A stretch of 39,946 nt of DNA from JACCXJ01 sp052387115 (GCA_052387115.1 JBQTJM010000204.1:1-39946); one strand, 5' to 3'; counted from the stretch's first letter, positions 1 to 8,789 are shown. The notes: generated by a model from the sequence alone, not told the origin. Translations and numbers: made by a program.

Positions 1-454
1 CGGGGTGGTGTTCCGGCGCCTCTGTACGCGGGAGCCCTGGCTGCCGCCGTGGCGCGAGCTGGTCGCCGTCTACCGCCGCCGCGAGGCGCGCGGCGAGCTG
101 CGCGGCGGGCGCTTCGTCGCCCTGGCCTCGGGGGAGCAGTTCGCGCTCCCCGAGGCGGTCGGACTCCTGCGCGAGGTGCGCCGCCGCGCCAAGTCCCTGG
201 AACTGGTGTCGTTGTCCGGTGCCGATCCGCTCAACCTGGCCGGCATCGTCACCCCCGGGGCGACGGTGCCCCGCGGATCGGGTCGTGTCCTCTATCTCGA
301 TGGCGTCCCCATCGCATCGCAGTCCGGACGCGAGGTCCACATGAGCGAGGACCTGGACCGCGCCGCCGTATGGGAAGCCCGCAAGGCCTTGCTGCGGCGA
401 GGCGTCGGGGCTAGCCGACTGCTGGTGGCCACATACTCGACCACCACCCCGTAG
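1..454 (+). CDS. Lhr-type ATP-dependent helicase, C-terminal end (5' partial)
   Basis: The reading frame is open from the left edge and stops at 454, so this is the last ~150 residues of a much longer protein. The text matches the C-terminal region of large Lhr-like DEAD/DEAH helicases: a 'PPWRELVAVYRRREARGE' stretch followed by 'GGRFVA', 'GEQFALPEAV', 'SGADPLNLAGIVTPG' and 'YLDGVPIA'. Lhr proteins are 3'-5' DNA helicases linked to DNA repair. The helicase motifs themselves lie outside the window, so activity cannot be judged. The frame looks intact to its stop. Two decayed copies of the same gene end lie further right (3990-5090 and 12500-13010), which helps confirm the identity. The first possible GTG (position 5) is internal, not a real start. 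Confidence 0.8.
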   Translation, partial: GVVFRRLCTREPWLPPWRELVAVYRRREARGELRGGRFVALASGEQFALPEAVGLLREVRRRAKSLELVSLSGADPLNLAGIVTPGATVPRGSGRVLYLDGVPIASQSGREVHMSEDLDRAAVWEARKALLRRGVGASRLLVATYSTTTP

Positions 455-673
455 GCGTACAGCTAGGATAGGATGTGAATATATGACAGGAAAGATGCGA
501 AATACTTCACAGGCCAAGGCTAACTGAAGTGATCATAATTAGGAACTGATGGGGATCCGAAAGGTGAGGCGACCGAAGGCCCCTTGCGGAGCTCGATTGC
601 GAACTAAAGCCTCGAACGACACGGTTACGATTTTTGACACTGTCCGGAAGCAGCCCAGCAGCGGGGAAGAGCG

Positions 674-2611
674 ATGACCAAAGCAAAATCAACGAGCAAG
701 AAGTCCGAGAAACGATCAAGGAAGCGTATTCCACAACTTGAGGAACAACAGCCCGAGTCACAGCCGCCGGGCAGTATGTCAGGAGTGGAAAAGAATGAAG
801 CAACCGGGGATTCCATTCAATCACCCGAGCGCCAGGGTCCACAGAAGAAAGCGATAAGCAGAGGAGGTCCTATACCGGGAATACAGGGGAGCGACCCGAA
901 GGGACGGGATTTTGCCCCTGTGGTAATGGAAAAAACCGTTATCGCTATGCCGCTCTTCACAAAGTTTGAAGAGGAAAGGGGGAAAAGAGAAAGAGGAGAG
1001 ACGGAAGGAGAGCCGCTTTACGATGTCATAATCGATGTGAGTCTCAGGTTCTTCAAAGATCGTCAAGAGGCTAAGAGCGAGGTGCGAAACCTTATTGCTC
1101 AAATCCTCAAAGATACGACCTTCGAGAAAAAAGCGACGGCCGAACAGGGTACTTATTCAACCAAGAGTATGTTCAGCGAGCAATACTTGTTTGCCAGGCT
1201 GGAAGAGAGTGTGATCAAACGATTGGTGCGGCTAGACAGCGAAAAGTCAATCGAAAGAGAAGGTAAAGCCACAAGGGGCCGCGCGATCTATCATATCTGG
1301 CCGGATTTCGAAATCACCAAACTTACGACCGTATCTATTACCACCGTGAAAGCCGACGCCGCTCGCAATGCTTTTGCCGCCTTCGGCAACGGCATCGTCT
1401 GGGCCGTCATGGACTCCGGCATTGATAGCGATCATCTGCACTTCAGCAAGCACAGGAACCTGAACCTTCCCGAACCACCAGATCCGCTTCAGCACCGCGA
1501 TTTCACCGCGCTAAGCACAGTAATATCATCGCCCGACATCGATGAGGAACAACTCAGAAAGAGTTTAATGACCGTGGGCGACAACGAGAAGCCGTTAGTG
1601 GACGAGTTCGGGCACGGCACGCACGTCGCGGGGATCATCGCAGGTGAATTGAGGAAGTCAGACAATCAAATGATCTTTGCAACCACCCTTCACCGCGATG
1701 AGAACAAGCGTGTGAAGCGGGAGCAATCGCCGATAGACACGAACATCTCGGGGATGGCCCCGAAGTGCAAGCTGGTCAGCTTGAAGGTTCTGGACAAGGA
1801 TGGTAAGGGCAGCGCCAGTAATCTCATCGCCGCGATTCAGTGGATACAGGAAATAAACGGTCACGGTCGCCGCGTACGCGTTCACGGCGTAAACATGAGC
1901 GTTGGCTATGAGTACGACCCCGAATGGTTCGCCTGCGGTCAGAGTCCTTTGTGCGTGGAGGTAGACCGGCTCGTGAAGTCCGGCGTGGTCGTCGTGGTCG
2001 CGGCCGGCAATACCGGCTATGGTTATGTGCAGGCTCAAGGCAGGAAAGTCGCTGTCACTGCCGGGTTAGACTTGACGATCAATGATCCTGGCAACGCCGA
2101 ACTGGCTATCACCGTCGGGTCCACGCACAGAGAGAAGCCCCACGTCTATGGCGTCTCCTATTTTTCGTCAAAGGGGCCCACGGGCGACGGGCGAGTCAAG
2201 CCCGATCTTCTCGCGCCTGGCGAAAAGATCATTTCGTGCTACTCTGCGCAACGCCGAGATCTAGACCCTAAACCGGATCTTACCATTAACTCATCGGCTC
2301 CTGATGGGATGGAAGATCCAGGAGTGGCGGCGGAGAAAACCGCAGGGTCGGAGAAACCAACCGCTCAGGAAGGCACGGTTAAAGAAGCTGGCGCGGTTGA
2401 GGGATACTATAAGGAAGATAGCGGCACCAGTATGGCGGCGCCGCATGTCTCGGGCGTGATTGCCGCATTTCTCTCTGTACGCCGCGAGTTCATCGGACGA
2501 CCCGAAGACGTTAAGGCAATATTTCTCTCGACGGCCACCGACCTCAAAAGAGAGCGTTACTTTCAGGGGCGTGGGCTGGTGGACTTGATGCGAGCGATTC
2601 AATCCGTTTAA
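674..2611 (+). CDS. S8 family (subtilisin-like) serine peptidase
   Basis: A 645-residue subtilase. The catalytic triad is visible in order: Asp247 in 'VMDSGID', His314 in 'GHGTHVAG' and Ser586 in 'GTSMAAPHVSG'. The first ~100 residues are rich in Lys, Glu, Ser and Pro with no signal peptide. Residues ~110-235 look like a propeptide or inhibitor-I9-type region. An insert of ~60 polar residues sits just before the serine motif (about 525-580). Start chosen at ATG 674, which follows a GGGGAAG ribosome site. With no export signal the enzyme probably acts in the cytoplasm or is released by another route. It is followed after 15 bp by an alpha/beta hydrolase gene with its own GGAGG site, so the two are likely cotranscribed. 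Base composition is visibly less GC-rich than the flanks, which suggests transfer. The substrate is unknown. Confidence 0.9.
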   Translation: MTKAKSTSKKSEKRSRKRIPQLEEQQPESQPPGSMSGVEKNEATGDSIQSPERQGPQKKAISRGGPIPGIQGSDPKGRDFAPVVMEKTVIAMPLFTKFEEERGKRERGETEGEPLYDVIIDVSLRFFKDRQEAKSEVRNLIAQILKDTTFEKKATAEQGTYSTKSMFSEQYLFARLEESVIKRLVRLDSEKSIEREGKATRGRAIYHIWPDFEITKLTTVSITTVKADAARNAFAAFGNGIVWAVMDSGIDSDHLHFSKHRNLNLPEPPDPLQHRDFTALSTVISSPDIDEEQLRKSLMTVGDNEKPLVDEFGHGTHVAGIIAGELRKSDNQMIFATTLHRDENKRVKREQSPIDTNISGMAPKCKLVSLKVLDKDGKGSASNLIAAIQWIQEINGHGRRVRVHGVNMSVGYEYDPEWFACGQSPLCVEVDRLVKSGVVVVVAAGNTGYGYVQAQGRKVAVTAGLDLTINDPGNAELAITVGSTHREKPHVYGVSYFSSKGPTGDGRVKPDLLAPGEKIISCYSAQRRDLDPKPDLTINSSAPDGMEDPGVAAEKTAGSEKPTAQEGTVKEAGAVEGYYKEDSGTSMAAPHVSGVIAAFLSVRREFIGRPEDVKAIFLSTATDLKRERYFQGRGLVDLMRAIQSV

Positions 2612-2626
2612 CGATTTGGAGGATTT

Positions 2627-3961
2627 ATGCAAACCATAGTCGATCGTTTCCCATACTTTGAAGTGAAGTTTACGAAAGAAGGCGAGGTGCACGATGAAGC
2701 CGAAGTGGATCGGTTGCTGGACTCTGTCGGTCAAGGTAATGTCACCGATCTATTTGCCATCTCTCACGGATGGAATAACGACATGAGTGAAGCGCGCGGC
2801 TTGTACAAGGAACTCTTTGAGCGCGTGCGCGACGAGATTGATGCCGACAGACCCTCCGGTATCGGTAGGCGAAAATTTGGCGTCTTCGGAATTCTCTGGC
2901 CATCGAAGAAGTTTGCTGATGAAGACCAGATACCGAGCGCTGCGGCAAGTCTCGCTGCGCCCGAAGCCGGGGAGGCAGAGCTCACGGCTCAGCTCGAGGA
3001 GCTCAAAGGATTCTTCGATAATCCCGACGCCGACGCGCTTTTGGATCAGGCTCAAAAACTGTTGCCGCGACTCGAGAATGATCCTGCCGCCGCCAGTAAC
3101 TTCGCCGACCTGATTCGCTCACTTCCGAGCAACGGACAGAAAAATGCCGAAGACAACTCCGACCTGTTCTTCGCCATTTCGTCCGAGGCCCTGATGGATA
3201 CGATGGGCAGACCCGACTTTCCCGCCCCGCCGGAACCCGGAATGGGAGGCGCTGCCGGTTTTGATCCGAAAGGCGGCGCGCAGGGTGGGGCGCTTGGAAT
3301 CAAGGATTTCTTGGGCGGCGTACTGGCGGCGGCGCGAAAGGTGCTTAACTTCACCACCTACTTTCAGATGAAAGAGCGCGCAGGCGTGGTAGGCAGCGTT
3401 GGAGTCAGCCAGACGCTTAAGCAGATTCGCGAGAGAGTCCCAGACATCAAGATTCATCTCATCGGTCATAGCTTCGGCGGACGCGTGGTGACTTCGGCGG
3501 CAAATGCTACGGACGGGTCCCTACAGACCAGAATGAATACGATGGCGCTGCTTCAGGCAGCCTTCTCTCACAACGGGTTCGCCGAGAAGTTTGACGGCAA
3601 AAGAGATGGATTCTTCCGCGAGGTGGTAACAAAGAACAAGGTTGCCGGGCCGATTATCATCACGCACACCATCAACGACACAGCAGTCGGCGTTGCTTAT
3701 CCACTCGCATCCAAACTCTCTGACGATGACTCTGCAGGATTTGGCGGGCCCGATGACCGCTTTGGTGGAATTGGACGGAACGGAGCGCAGCACACCGTTG
3801 AAGCAGACAGTAGCACGGCGCTTGGGCCTAACGACTTCGGCTATTCATTTCAAGCCGGAAAGCTCTATAACTTGAACGGCGATTCAATCATTCAAAACCA
3901 CTCTGACATTCGCCGGAGCGAAGTCGCGCACGCTTTGCTCTGCGCGATAACCACGACCTGA
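2627..3961 (+). CDS. alpha/beta hydrolase (serine hydrolase) paired with the subtilase
   Basis: A 444-residue protein with the nucleophile elbow 'GHSFGG' (Ser282) on a predicted strand 'IKIHLIGHS', as in lipase/esterase-type alpha/beta hydrolases. An early 'ISHGWNND' segment (about residue 46) fits the oxyanion region. Residues ~100-235 form an unusual insert: acidic and Ala-rich, then Gly/Pro-rich. A possible catalytic His lies in 'ITHTINDTAVG'. No signal peptide or membrane helix is seen. ATG 2627 follows a clear GGAGG at good spacing, 15 bp after the subtilase stop. I do not recognise a named family. Cotranscription with the peptidase suggests the two work together, either as a processing pair or as a toxic/defensive module, but this is inference. 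Confidence 0.8.
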   Translation: MQTIVDRFPYFEVKFTKEGEVHDEAEVDRLLDSVGQGNVTDLFAISHGWNNDMSEARGLYKELFERVRDEIDADRPSGIGRRKFGVFGILWPSKKFADEDQIPSAAASLAAPEAGEAELTAQLEELKGFFDNPDADALLDQAQKLLPRLENDPAAASNFADLIRSLPSNGQKNAEDNSDLFFAISSEALMDTMGRPDFPAPPEPGMGGAAGFDPKGGAQGGALGIKDFLGGVLAAARKVLNFTTYFQMKERAGVVGSVGVSQTLKQIRERVPDIKIHLIGHSFGGRVVTSAANATDGSLQTRMNTMALLQAAFSHNGFAEKFDGKRDGFFREVVTKNKVAGPIIITHTINDTAVGVAYPLASKLSDDDSAGFGGPDDRFGGIGRNGAQHTVEADSSTALGPNDFGYSFQAGKLYNLNGDSIIQNHSDIRRSEVAHALLCAITTT

Positions 3962-3989
3962 GCGACCTCAGCAAGTGCGGCGGCTGAGT

Positions 3990-4780
3990 CGGGACGCTCG
4001 CCCAGGAGATCCTGAACGCCAAGCCCAATGCCTTCCTGGACGATGCGCCGGCGAGGAACGACGCGCCGGCGTTGGCTGGACCCGCCTCGGCCACCGATCT
4101 CGGCCGGCTCGACCCCGAGGCCATCGAGCGCGTGCGGCGCGAGACGTGGCCCGAGGCCGAGAACGCCGACGAGCTCCACGACGCGCCCTTACCCTGGGCT
4201 TCCTGCATGAAGCCGAAGGTGAGGCCAACGAAGGCGTCTGGCCGCGCCTTTTCGCCGAGCTACGCGCCGCCGGCCGCGCCACGGCCTTGACCGCCGGCGG
4301 TCTGCGCCTCTGGGTCGCGGCCGAGCGACTGCCAGAGATCCTGGCCCTGTCCCCCGAAGCGGTGACGGACAGCGGGTCCCGGCGGAGTACGCCCAGGTAC
4401 CGTGCCACGCTCTGCGCGCCCACAAGAAGGGCACCCACAAGGGGCGCCCCTACTGCGGCCGCGGAGGCCGTACGCGCCGCGCTGGAAGCGGGCGGGGCAC
4501 TGTTCTTCGACGATCTCCTAGCGCGCCTCAGGCTCCTGCCGAGCCAGCTCGAAGCGGCGCCCTCCGAGCTGGCCGGCCAGGGTCTCGCCGCCTGCGACGG
4601 TTTCGCGGGCTTGCGAGCGCTGTCTGCTCCGCGAGGCTCGGGCGGCGCAGATGGCTGCCGCGGGCCGCTGGTCCTTGACCGGGATATCACGCGCCTCGGT
4701 CGCCTCCCCGGCGCCGAGACCGGCACGGGAGGAGGCGTTGACATCGAGAGCGGTGCCGAGTTCGCGGCGCGCGTGTACTA
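3990..4780 (+). pseudogene. decayed Lhr helicase 3' region, copy 2 (upstream part)
   Basis: Lhr-type text appears in more than one forward frame. It starts with 'AKPNAFLDDAP' and 'RRWLDP', then 'SATDLGRLDPEAIERVRRE' spread over two frames, then 'LGFLHEAEGEANEGVWPRL', 'GLRLWVAAERLPEI' and 'EAGGALFFDDLLARLRLLP', ending near 'DGFAGLRAL'. The same phrases in the same order occur at 12500-13010. Several frameshifts break the frame, so no helicase can be made. After about 4640 the similarity fades. The last few codons of the same gene reappear at 5022-5090, so the middle has been deleted and a RAYT fragment sits in between. Identification rests on recall of Lhr C-terminal sequences and on the internal match to the intact gene end at 1-454. 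Confidence 0.65.
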
Positions 4781-4799
4781 AACCCTATCGTTGCATAAG

Positions 4800-4974
4800 C
4801 GAGCGTAGGGCGCGGGTCCGCGCCACTCATTCGCAAACGGATGGGTCAGCGTTCCGATCGCTTCCCGCAGGGCCGAGCGCTCATCGGCACCGGTGAGAAA
4901 CGTTTGGCGCCGATAGGTGTTGGCGGTGAGCAATAGGTGCCACCGGGCACATGGGCGCGACGGTAATCAGGCAT
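4800..4974 (-). pseudogene. REP-associated tyrosine transposase (RAYT) N-terminal fragment
   Basis: On the minus strand the sequence begins ATG at 4974 and reads 'MPDYRRAHVPGGTY'. After a frameshift it continues 'LTANTYRRQTFLTGADERS', then 'ALREAIGTLTHPFANEW'. This is the typical start of the RAYT/Y1 transposase family ('YRRxxxPGGTYFFT'). The catalytic HUH motif and tyrosine are absent, since only about 58 codons remain. The fragment is bounded by inverted sequences (see 4800-5022) and lies inside a decayed Lhr copy. Confidence 0.65.
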
Positions 4975-5022
4975 GACGGAATCAACCGCCAGTGAACGGC
5001 GTGGGCACGCGCCCTACGCTAG
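4800..5022. repeat. REP-like inverted termini around the RAYT remnant
   Basis: The left end 'gcgagcgtagggcgcgg' (from 4799) and the right end 'cgcgccctacgctagc' (to 5024) are inverted copies sharing an 'agcgtagggcgcg' core. They bracket a 220-bp segment holding the RAYT fragment. Lhr-type sequence resumes directly after the right end. This arrangement suits a REP/RAYT-derived insertion. Confidence 0.5.
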
Positions 5023-5090
5023 CTGCGGCGAGGCGTCGGGGCCACCCGGCTCCTGGTGGCCGCAGACCGGATGGCCGCCACCCCGTAGGG
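5022..5090 (+). pseudogene. last codons of Lhr copy 2
   Basis: The stretch 'tgcggcgaggcgtcggggc' and what follows closely matches the intact Lhr gene end at 400-454 and the third copy at 12960-13000. It reads 'LRRGVGATRLLVAADRMA' and stops in the same place as the intact gene ('caccccgtag'). It is the 3' tip of the copy that starts at 3990, cut off from it by the REP/RAYT segment. Confidence 0.6.
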
Positions 5091-5670
5091 CGTGCGGCGG
5101 TCCCTACCGCGAGGGCATGGGCCGCCGCACACCCTTCAAGCTACGCGTGACGGCACCATCCCCCGGCGCGTGTTTCGCACCCTATCCCGGGGCATGGCAG
5201 AGACGTCGGCGCATCTCGTGGACCATTTGTTTCCCCAGGTCCCGCATTGCCCTTGACAACTAGCGTTGAGATTCCTACCTTTGCTTATCCATGGTCACGC
5301 TGGCAGGGAGGGACGATGACAGGGACTGGGATGGGATGCGGAAGTGATGCCTCTTGTGATAGCTCAAGCGCCTGTGAACGAACGCACCCGTAACTCACTC
5401 GACCGGGAACGCCAATTAAAACGAACCGAGAATGCAATCGCGACACACCCAAAAAACTAGAGCCATAGTTGCTTACCGTCGTCTTCTGTACCTTTTTTCG
5501 CTGCACGTTTGTGACAAAGTACCACCGAAGTATGTCAGCTCACCCATTCTTCCATGCTCACCCATGGTGTTGCTTACCAAAAGATAAGATGCAGCGAGGG
5601 GTTGTGGTGTACCCCCGGGTAACGGGCGGCTGCAGGGGCCTTGCGCGGGTGGTTACCCAAACATTACCTC
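5091..5670. other. gene-poor spacer
   Basis: About 580 bp with no reading frame that resembles a known protein on either strand. A TTGACA-like hexamer near 5253 has only a poor -10 match 17 bp later, so I do not call a promoter. A copy of the dispersed block-edge repeat begins at its right end. Confidence 0.5.
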
Positions 5671-5700
5671 TGCCGAAGGGCCATTGACTTGCTATCCTTT
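5671..5700 (+). repeat. dispersed block-edge repeat, copy i
   Basis: Reads 'tgccgaagggccattgactt' followed by 'gctatccttt'. The 'ccgaagggc' part matches copy e at 33821-33851, and 'cttNctatcctt' matches copy c at 30630-30660, with a one-base gap. It ends 17 bp before the FkbM methyltransferase start codon and points toward it. Confidence 0.45.
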
Positions 5701-5717
5701 TATCCTTGGGAGGCGAG

Positions 5718-6632
5718 ATGACTGAGACGCTGATAAATTCCAGACAGGAGCTTTTTGGCGACCGCACAACGGGCATCTATGATTTGCTTTCCTTTGTCGA
5801 GCCTGGGCTCATGCTCGATGTCGGCGCCGCAACGGGTGGCATGACGCGTCTAATGCTGAAGAACAGCCCGGCATCCCGCGTGTACGCCCTCGAGCCATTC
5901 CCGGAAAATTTCCCGCACTTTGAACAGAGAATTGGCAGTGACGAGCGTGTGAAACTCTTCAAGCAAGCCGTGGCGGAACAGCGCGGCGAATCCGCGTTCT
6001 ACGTCAGCTCGACCGTCTCCGGTTCCGAGCCGGGCTGGGAAAAGTTCGCCGGCTGTTCATCGCTCGGCTATCTCACGCCCGATCCGACGGCGCGCGCACG
6101 TTCGTGGCGGAGCGCTTTCTCATGGCGCACAAACAAGCCGCCGAAGCTGCGGGGGCAGACCATCCGTGTAGAGATGATTCCCATCGATGCTGTCGTCAGC
6201 GAGCGCGTTCGCTTCATGAAGATCGACGTTCAGGGCGGCGAGCTCGGCGTACTCAAATCCGCCGCCGGAACCATGACACGCCACGGTATCGACATGCTCT
6301 TCGTCGAGTTTTTAGGCGAATTTCCCGTCGCCAAATTTCTCGCGGACCGCGGATATGCGATCTATGACCACCTTTATTCGGTCTTGCCGAAAAGCGCCGA
6401 CGCCGACACCAGCCGTTGGACGAAAGTTTCCGAAGGCAGGCTCTCCACCGGCCGGATCTCGATTCACGGCTGGCCGATCGATCCACCTCGCGAGATCCAC
6501 GCCTATTGCTCCTTTCTCAATCGGCAGCGCACCCAAGTTGGCAACGCCTGGACTGATCTCGTCTGCGTGGCGCCGCACTTTACCCGGCCGTTCCTCGACG
6601 CGGCCCATGCCGCAATGAAAGCCGCGTCTTGA
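5718..6632 (+). CDS. FkbM family SAM-dependent methyltransferase
   Basis: A 304-residue class I methyltransferase. The SAM-binding motif is 'MLDVGAATGG' near residue 33, followed by the acidic post-II segment 'YALEPFPENF' and the FkbM signature 'MKIDVQGGELGVLKSA' near residue 170. FkbM-type enzymes usually O-methylate sugars or other small molecules; the target here cannot be told. ATG 5718 was chosen because GGGAGG lies 5 bp upstream; an in-frame TTG at 5706 lies inside that site. It stands alone, with no glycosyltransferase nearby, next to integrase and topoisomerase remnants. This suggests a cargo gene on a former mobile region. Confidence 0.82.
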   Translation: MTETLINSRQELFGDRTTGIYDLLSFVEPGLMLDVGAATGGMTRLMLKNSPASRVYALEPFPENFPHFEQRIGSDERVKLFKQAVAEQRGESAFYVSSTVSGSEPGWEKFAGCSSLGYLTPDPTARARSWRSAFSWRTNKPPKLRGQTIRVEMIPIDAVVSERVRFMKIDVQGGELGVLKSAAGTMTRHGIDMLFVEFLGEFPVAKFLADRGYAIYDHLYSVLPKSADADTSRWTKVSEGRLSTGRISIHGWPIDPPREIHAYCSFLNRQRTQVGNAWTDLVCVAPHFTRPFLDAAHAAMKAAS

Positions 6633-6639
6633 GGCCCAA

Positions 6640-6805
6640 TTCGAAGCCCTTGATGTTTCCGCCTTTTCAGCCTCGATCTCGGCGAACGATAGGAAAGCGC
6701 GCTGACGGGCTTCGGCCAAGAAGTCTCCGGGTAGGTCCCGAACCGCATGAACCGGCTACGGCCGAGGAGACTATATTGCTGCTCGAAGATCTTCGTACCC
6801 TTACC
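6640..6805 (-). pseudogene. tyrosine integrase N-terminal (DUF4102-type) fragment, frameshifted
   Basis: The minus strand reads 'KIFEQQYSLLGRSRFMRFG' then 'TYPETS' in one frame. After a missing base near 6719 it continues 'LAEARQRAFLSFAEIEAEK'. This is the pattern of the arm-binding DUF4102 domain of phage-type integrases ('...FGTYPEVSLAEAR...'). Only ~55 codons remain; the catalytic domain is absent. It lies just downstream of the truncated topoisomerase and is probably all that is left of an integrated element. Confidence 0.5.
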
Positions 6806-6854
6806 GCTCGCTCCTTCGCACACCCGGTGGGGTTGGGCGCTTGACGGCAGTGCC

Positions 6855-7406
6855 CTGCACGTGTTCATCGCGCATGGTGGTCAAGCCGAACGAGTGGTTG
6901 CTCTTGGCGTATTCATCATTCCCGACGCGGATGAGCGTGGCCTCCAGCAGGCGCACGACGGTGGCCAGGACTTTGTCACGAGGTAACCCTGCGCGCTCTA
7001 GATGCCGGGCGACGTGCCGCCGAATTCTTGGCAAAGCCTGGGCAAACGCGATCATCCGGCTGTATTTCTCTTGGTCCCGGACCTCGCGCCAGCACGGATG
7101 ATAGCGATATTGCTTTCGTCTTCGCGCGTCATAACCCGTGACTTGGATGTGTCCCTTGGCGGACGGACAGATCCAAACATTCTGCCACGCCGGGGGAATC
7201 GCCAAACTTCGAATGCGAGCTAATGTTTTGGCGTTACGCACGGCAGTTCCGTGTATGGTCAGGTAGGAAAAGCCTTTGCCATTTCGCTTGCGCGTTAATC
7301 CGGGCTTCCAATCCGAAACGTATCGCAGACCGGCTTCTTCTGCCGAGCGTATGAAGCCCTCCGCCAGCAACGGCGCACGTTCTGCCTTGCTTGATTTTGC
7401 GGGCAT
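6855..7406 (-). pseudogene. type IB DNA topoisomerase, truncated after the N-terminal part
   Basis: From ATG 7406 ('MPAKSSKAER') the protein follows bacterial topoisomerase IB: 'GLRYVSDWKPGLTRKRNGKG', 'IRSLAIPPAWQNVWICP', 'GHIQVTGYDARRRKQYRYH', 'VRLLEATLIRVGNDEYA' and 'SFGLTTMRDEHVQ'. These enzymes relax supercoils through a 3'-phosphotyrosine intermediate. Usual length is ~340 residues; here homology stops after ~185 and the frame runs into unrelated residues. The C-terminal catalytic core with the active tyrosine is missing. A non-functional remnant is the simplest reading. The 3' break falls next to the integrase fragment at 6640-6805. Confidence 0.75.
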
Positions 7407-7584
7407 GGATCTGCGTCTTATCCAAATAAGGTCAAGGATCGTCGAGCGACAGGCATCGGGCACAAAAGTGCGAAATCAGCTCGGAATGATGGGTTTGGCT
7501 GTAGCGGCCAGGTCTTGCTTCCGAACGGCGAAGAAGTGATTAAGGATGACGCTCGGCTAGCTGTACCAGGACGGGTGAGAGGTC

Positions 7585-8229
7585 TTAGATTCCCTCATCC
7601 TTCCCCCTTTCCGAAGGGGAACCGGGGCGAGTTGATCGGTGCGCGGGCAGAGGCTCGGCCATAGGGTTCTCTGCTTCGTCCCTCCACCCAGCCGCCCGCC
7701 ACTTCTCAGCACGCTGCTCGATATCCACAGCCTGGTGTCGCTCCATGATGGCCATAGCGTCATCGACCTGTTCCTCCGCCAGGCGAACAAGGACCAGGGT
7801 GCCACCCCGCCGCACCGCTTCGGCGTAATAGCCGGTCTTGTCCTTGGGCACGCCTAACTTTTCAACCGCGGTGAGTAGCCCGCCAGCGGCGGCGCCCATG
7901 CTGGCGCCGAGGAGAGTCGTAGCGACGGTACCGGCGGCGGCCAGCCAGCCGATCCCGGGAATTGCGATCGCGGTGAGGCCGACCAATAGCCCGCCCAAGC
8001 CACCGACCACTGTGCCCGTGCCCACTCCGCTACCCATCTCTTCGGAGGTCGGAGCAGCGCCTTCGAGCGTCGACATCGGGGTAGAGGAGGTTTTGTAGCG
8101 GGACCATTCACCGGTGGCGTCACTTGCCAATAGGCCGATATCGTCGCGCGAATATCCGGCGGTAATCAGATCGCGCGTCGCGCTCTGAGCTTCATCCAAG
8201 CTATCAAATAAACCAACCACTGTCTTCAT
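7585..8229 (-). CDS. general-stress-type protein with glycine-zipper core
   Basis: A 214-residue protein. Residues 1-40 ('TVVGLFDSLDEAQSATRDLI', then 'AGYSRDDIGLLA') resemble the heat-induced stress YflT/GSP17M-type domain. Residues ~66-120 are Gly/Ala-rich with small-residue zippers ('GTVVGGLGGLLVG', 'GASMGAAAGGLL') that could form a membrane hairpin. Residues ~128-170 ('GYYAEAVRRGGTLVLVRLA') complete the fold. The start at 8229 has a GGAG about 11 bp upstream. The last dozen codons run through a C/G-rich sequence similar to the hairpin at 24275-24387, so the tail may have been changed by that repeat. Function unknown beyond a likely stress or envelope role. Confidence 0.75.
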   Translation of the reverse strand: MKTVVGLFDSLDEAQSATRDLITAGYSRDDIGLLASDATGEWSRYKTSSTPMSTLEGAAPTSEEMGSGVGTGTVVGGLGGLLVGLTAIAIPGIGWLAAAGTVATTLLGASMGAAAGGLLTAVEKLGVPKDKTGYYAEAVRRGGTLVLVRLAEEQVDDAMAIMERHQAVDIEQRAEKWRAAGWRDEAENPMAEPLPAHRSTRPGSPSERGKDEGI

Positions 8230-8745
8230 GCTAGGTTCTCACTCCGCGATGAACACCCGTTGAGGCCGAAGGTTGCGACCAGGCTCGGCGCAACGCCGGC
8301 ATGCGGGTGCACAATTCTGCATACGAGCGTCATCCTGATACCGTTCACAGTCTTCAGCGCGTCCGAAAGCTCGGCCGTTTCCATCCGTCCAACGAATGTC
8401 GCTTTCCTATCGCAAAAAAGCGAGGCAATATGAATGCCGCCGATCTAGGCCGCCAGAGCCGAGATAGCATCGAGAAAGCAAACGGTTTTTGTAACGTTTA
8501 CGGGTAATAACTACATGAGATGTACGTCTTACCGGAGCTTGGAGCAGTCTATCGGGCTGTGGTCGGCGAGGCGCCCCCCCGTTGGCTCGATACCGATTGG
8601 CGCGTCCAAGCACCGGACACCACCCCCAAACTCACCCTGAGCCGCGCCAACCACGGGGGCGCCCCACTGAGGGCTTCCCCCGGGCGCGGCACCCGCTTTC
8701 AGACCGCCAAATCACCGCCCAGCCCGCCCGACCAAGCATCCTCCA
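8230..8745. other. gene-poor spacer
   Basis: About 515 bp without a convincing gene. Frames in the region give Arg/Pro-rich products with no recognisable motif. It ends at a copy of the dispersed block-edge repeat. Confidence 0.45.
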
Positions 8746-8776
8746 TTGCAAGCTCCCGTTGAATCTCCTATCCTCG
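8746..8776 (+). repeat. dispersed block-edge repeat, copy a
   Basis: Reads 'ttgcaagctcccgttgaatc' then 'tcctatcctcg'. It shares 'ttgNaa...cgttgaa..tcctatcct' with the copies at 13168 and 30630. It ends ~14-26 bp before a TIR-like coding remnant in the same direction. Confidence 0.5.
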
Positions 8777-8789
8777 ACTGCCGGTGTCT

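Noticed and set aside
455..490. Possible tenth copy of the dispersed repeat ('agctaggataggatgtgaa') after the lhr gene
   Set aside because: Only 'aggatagga' matches clearly and the orientation does not fit the next gene; too weak to count.
5253..5280. TTGACA hexamer as a promoter for the FkbM gene
   Set aside because: The -10 at 17 bp is poor and the gene starts more than 400 bp later.
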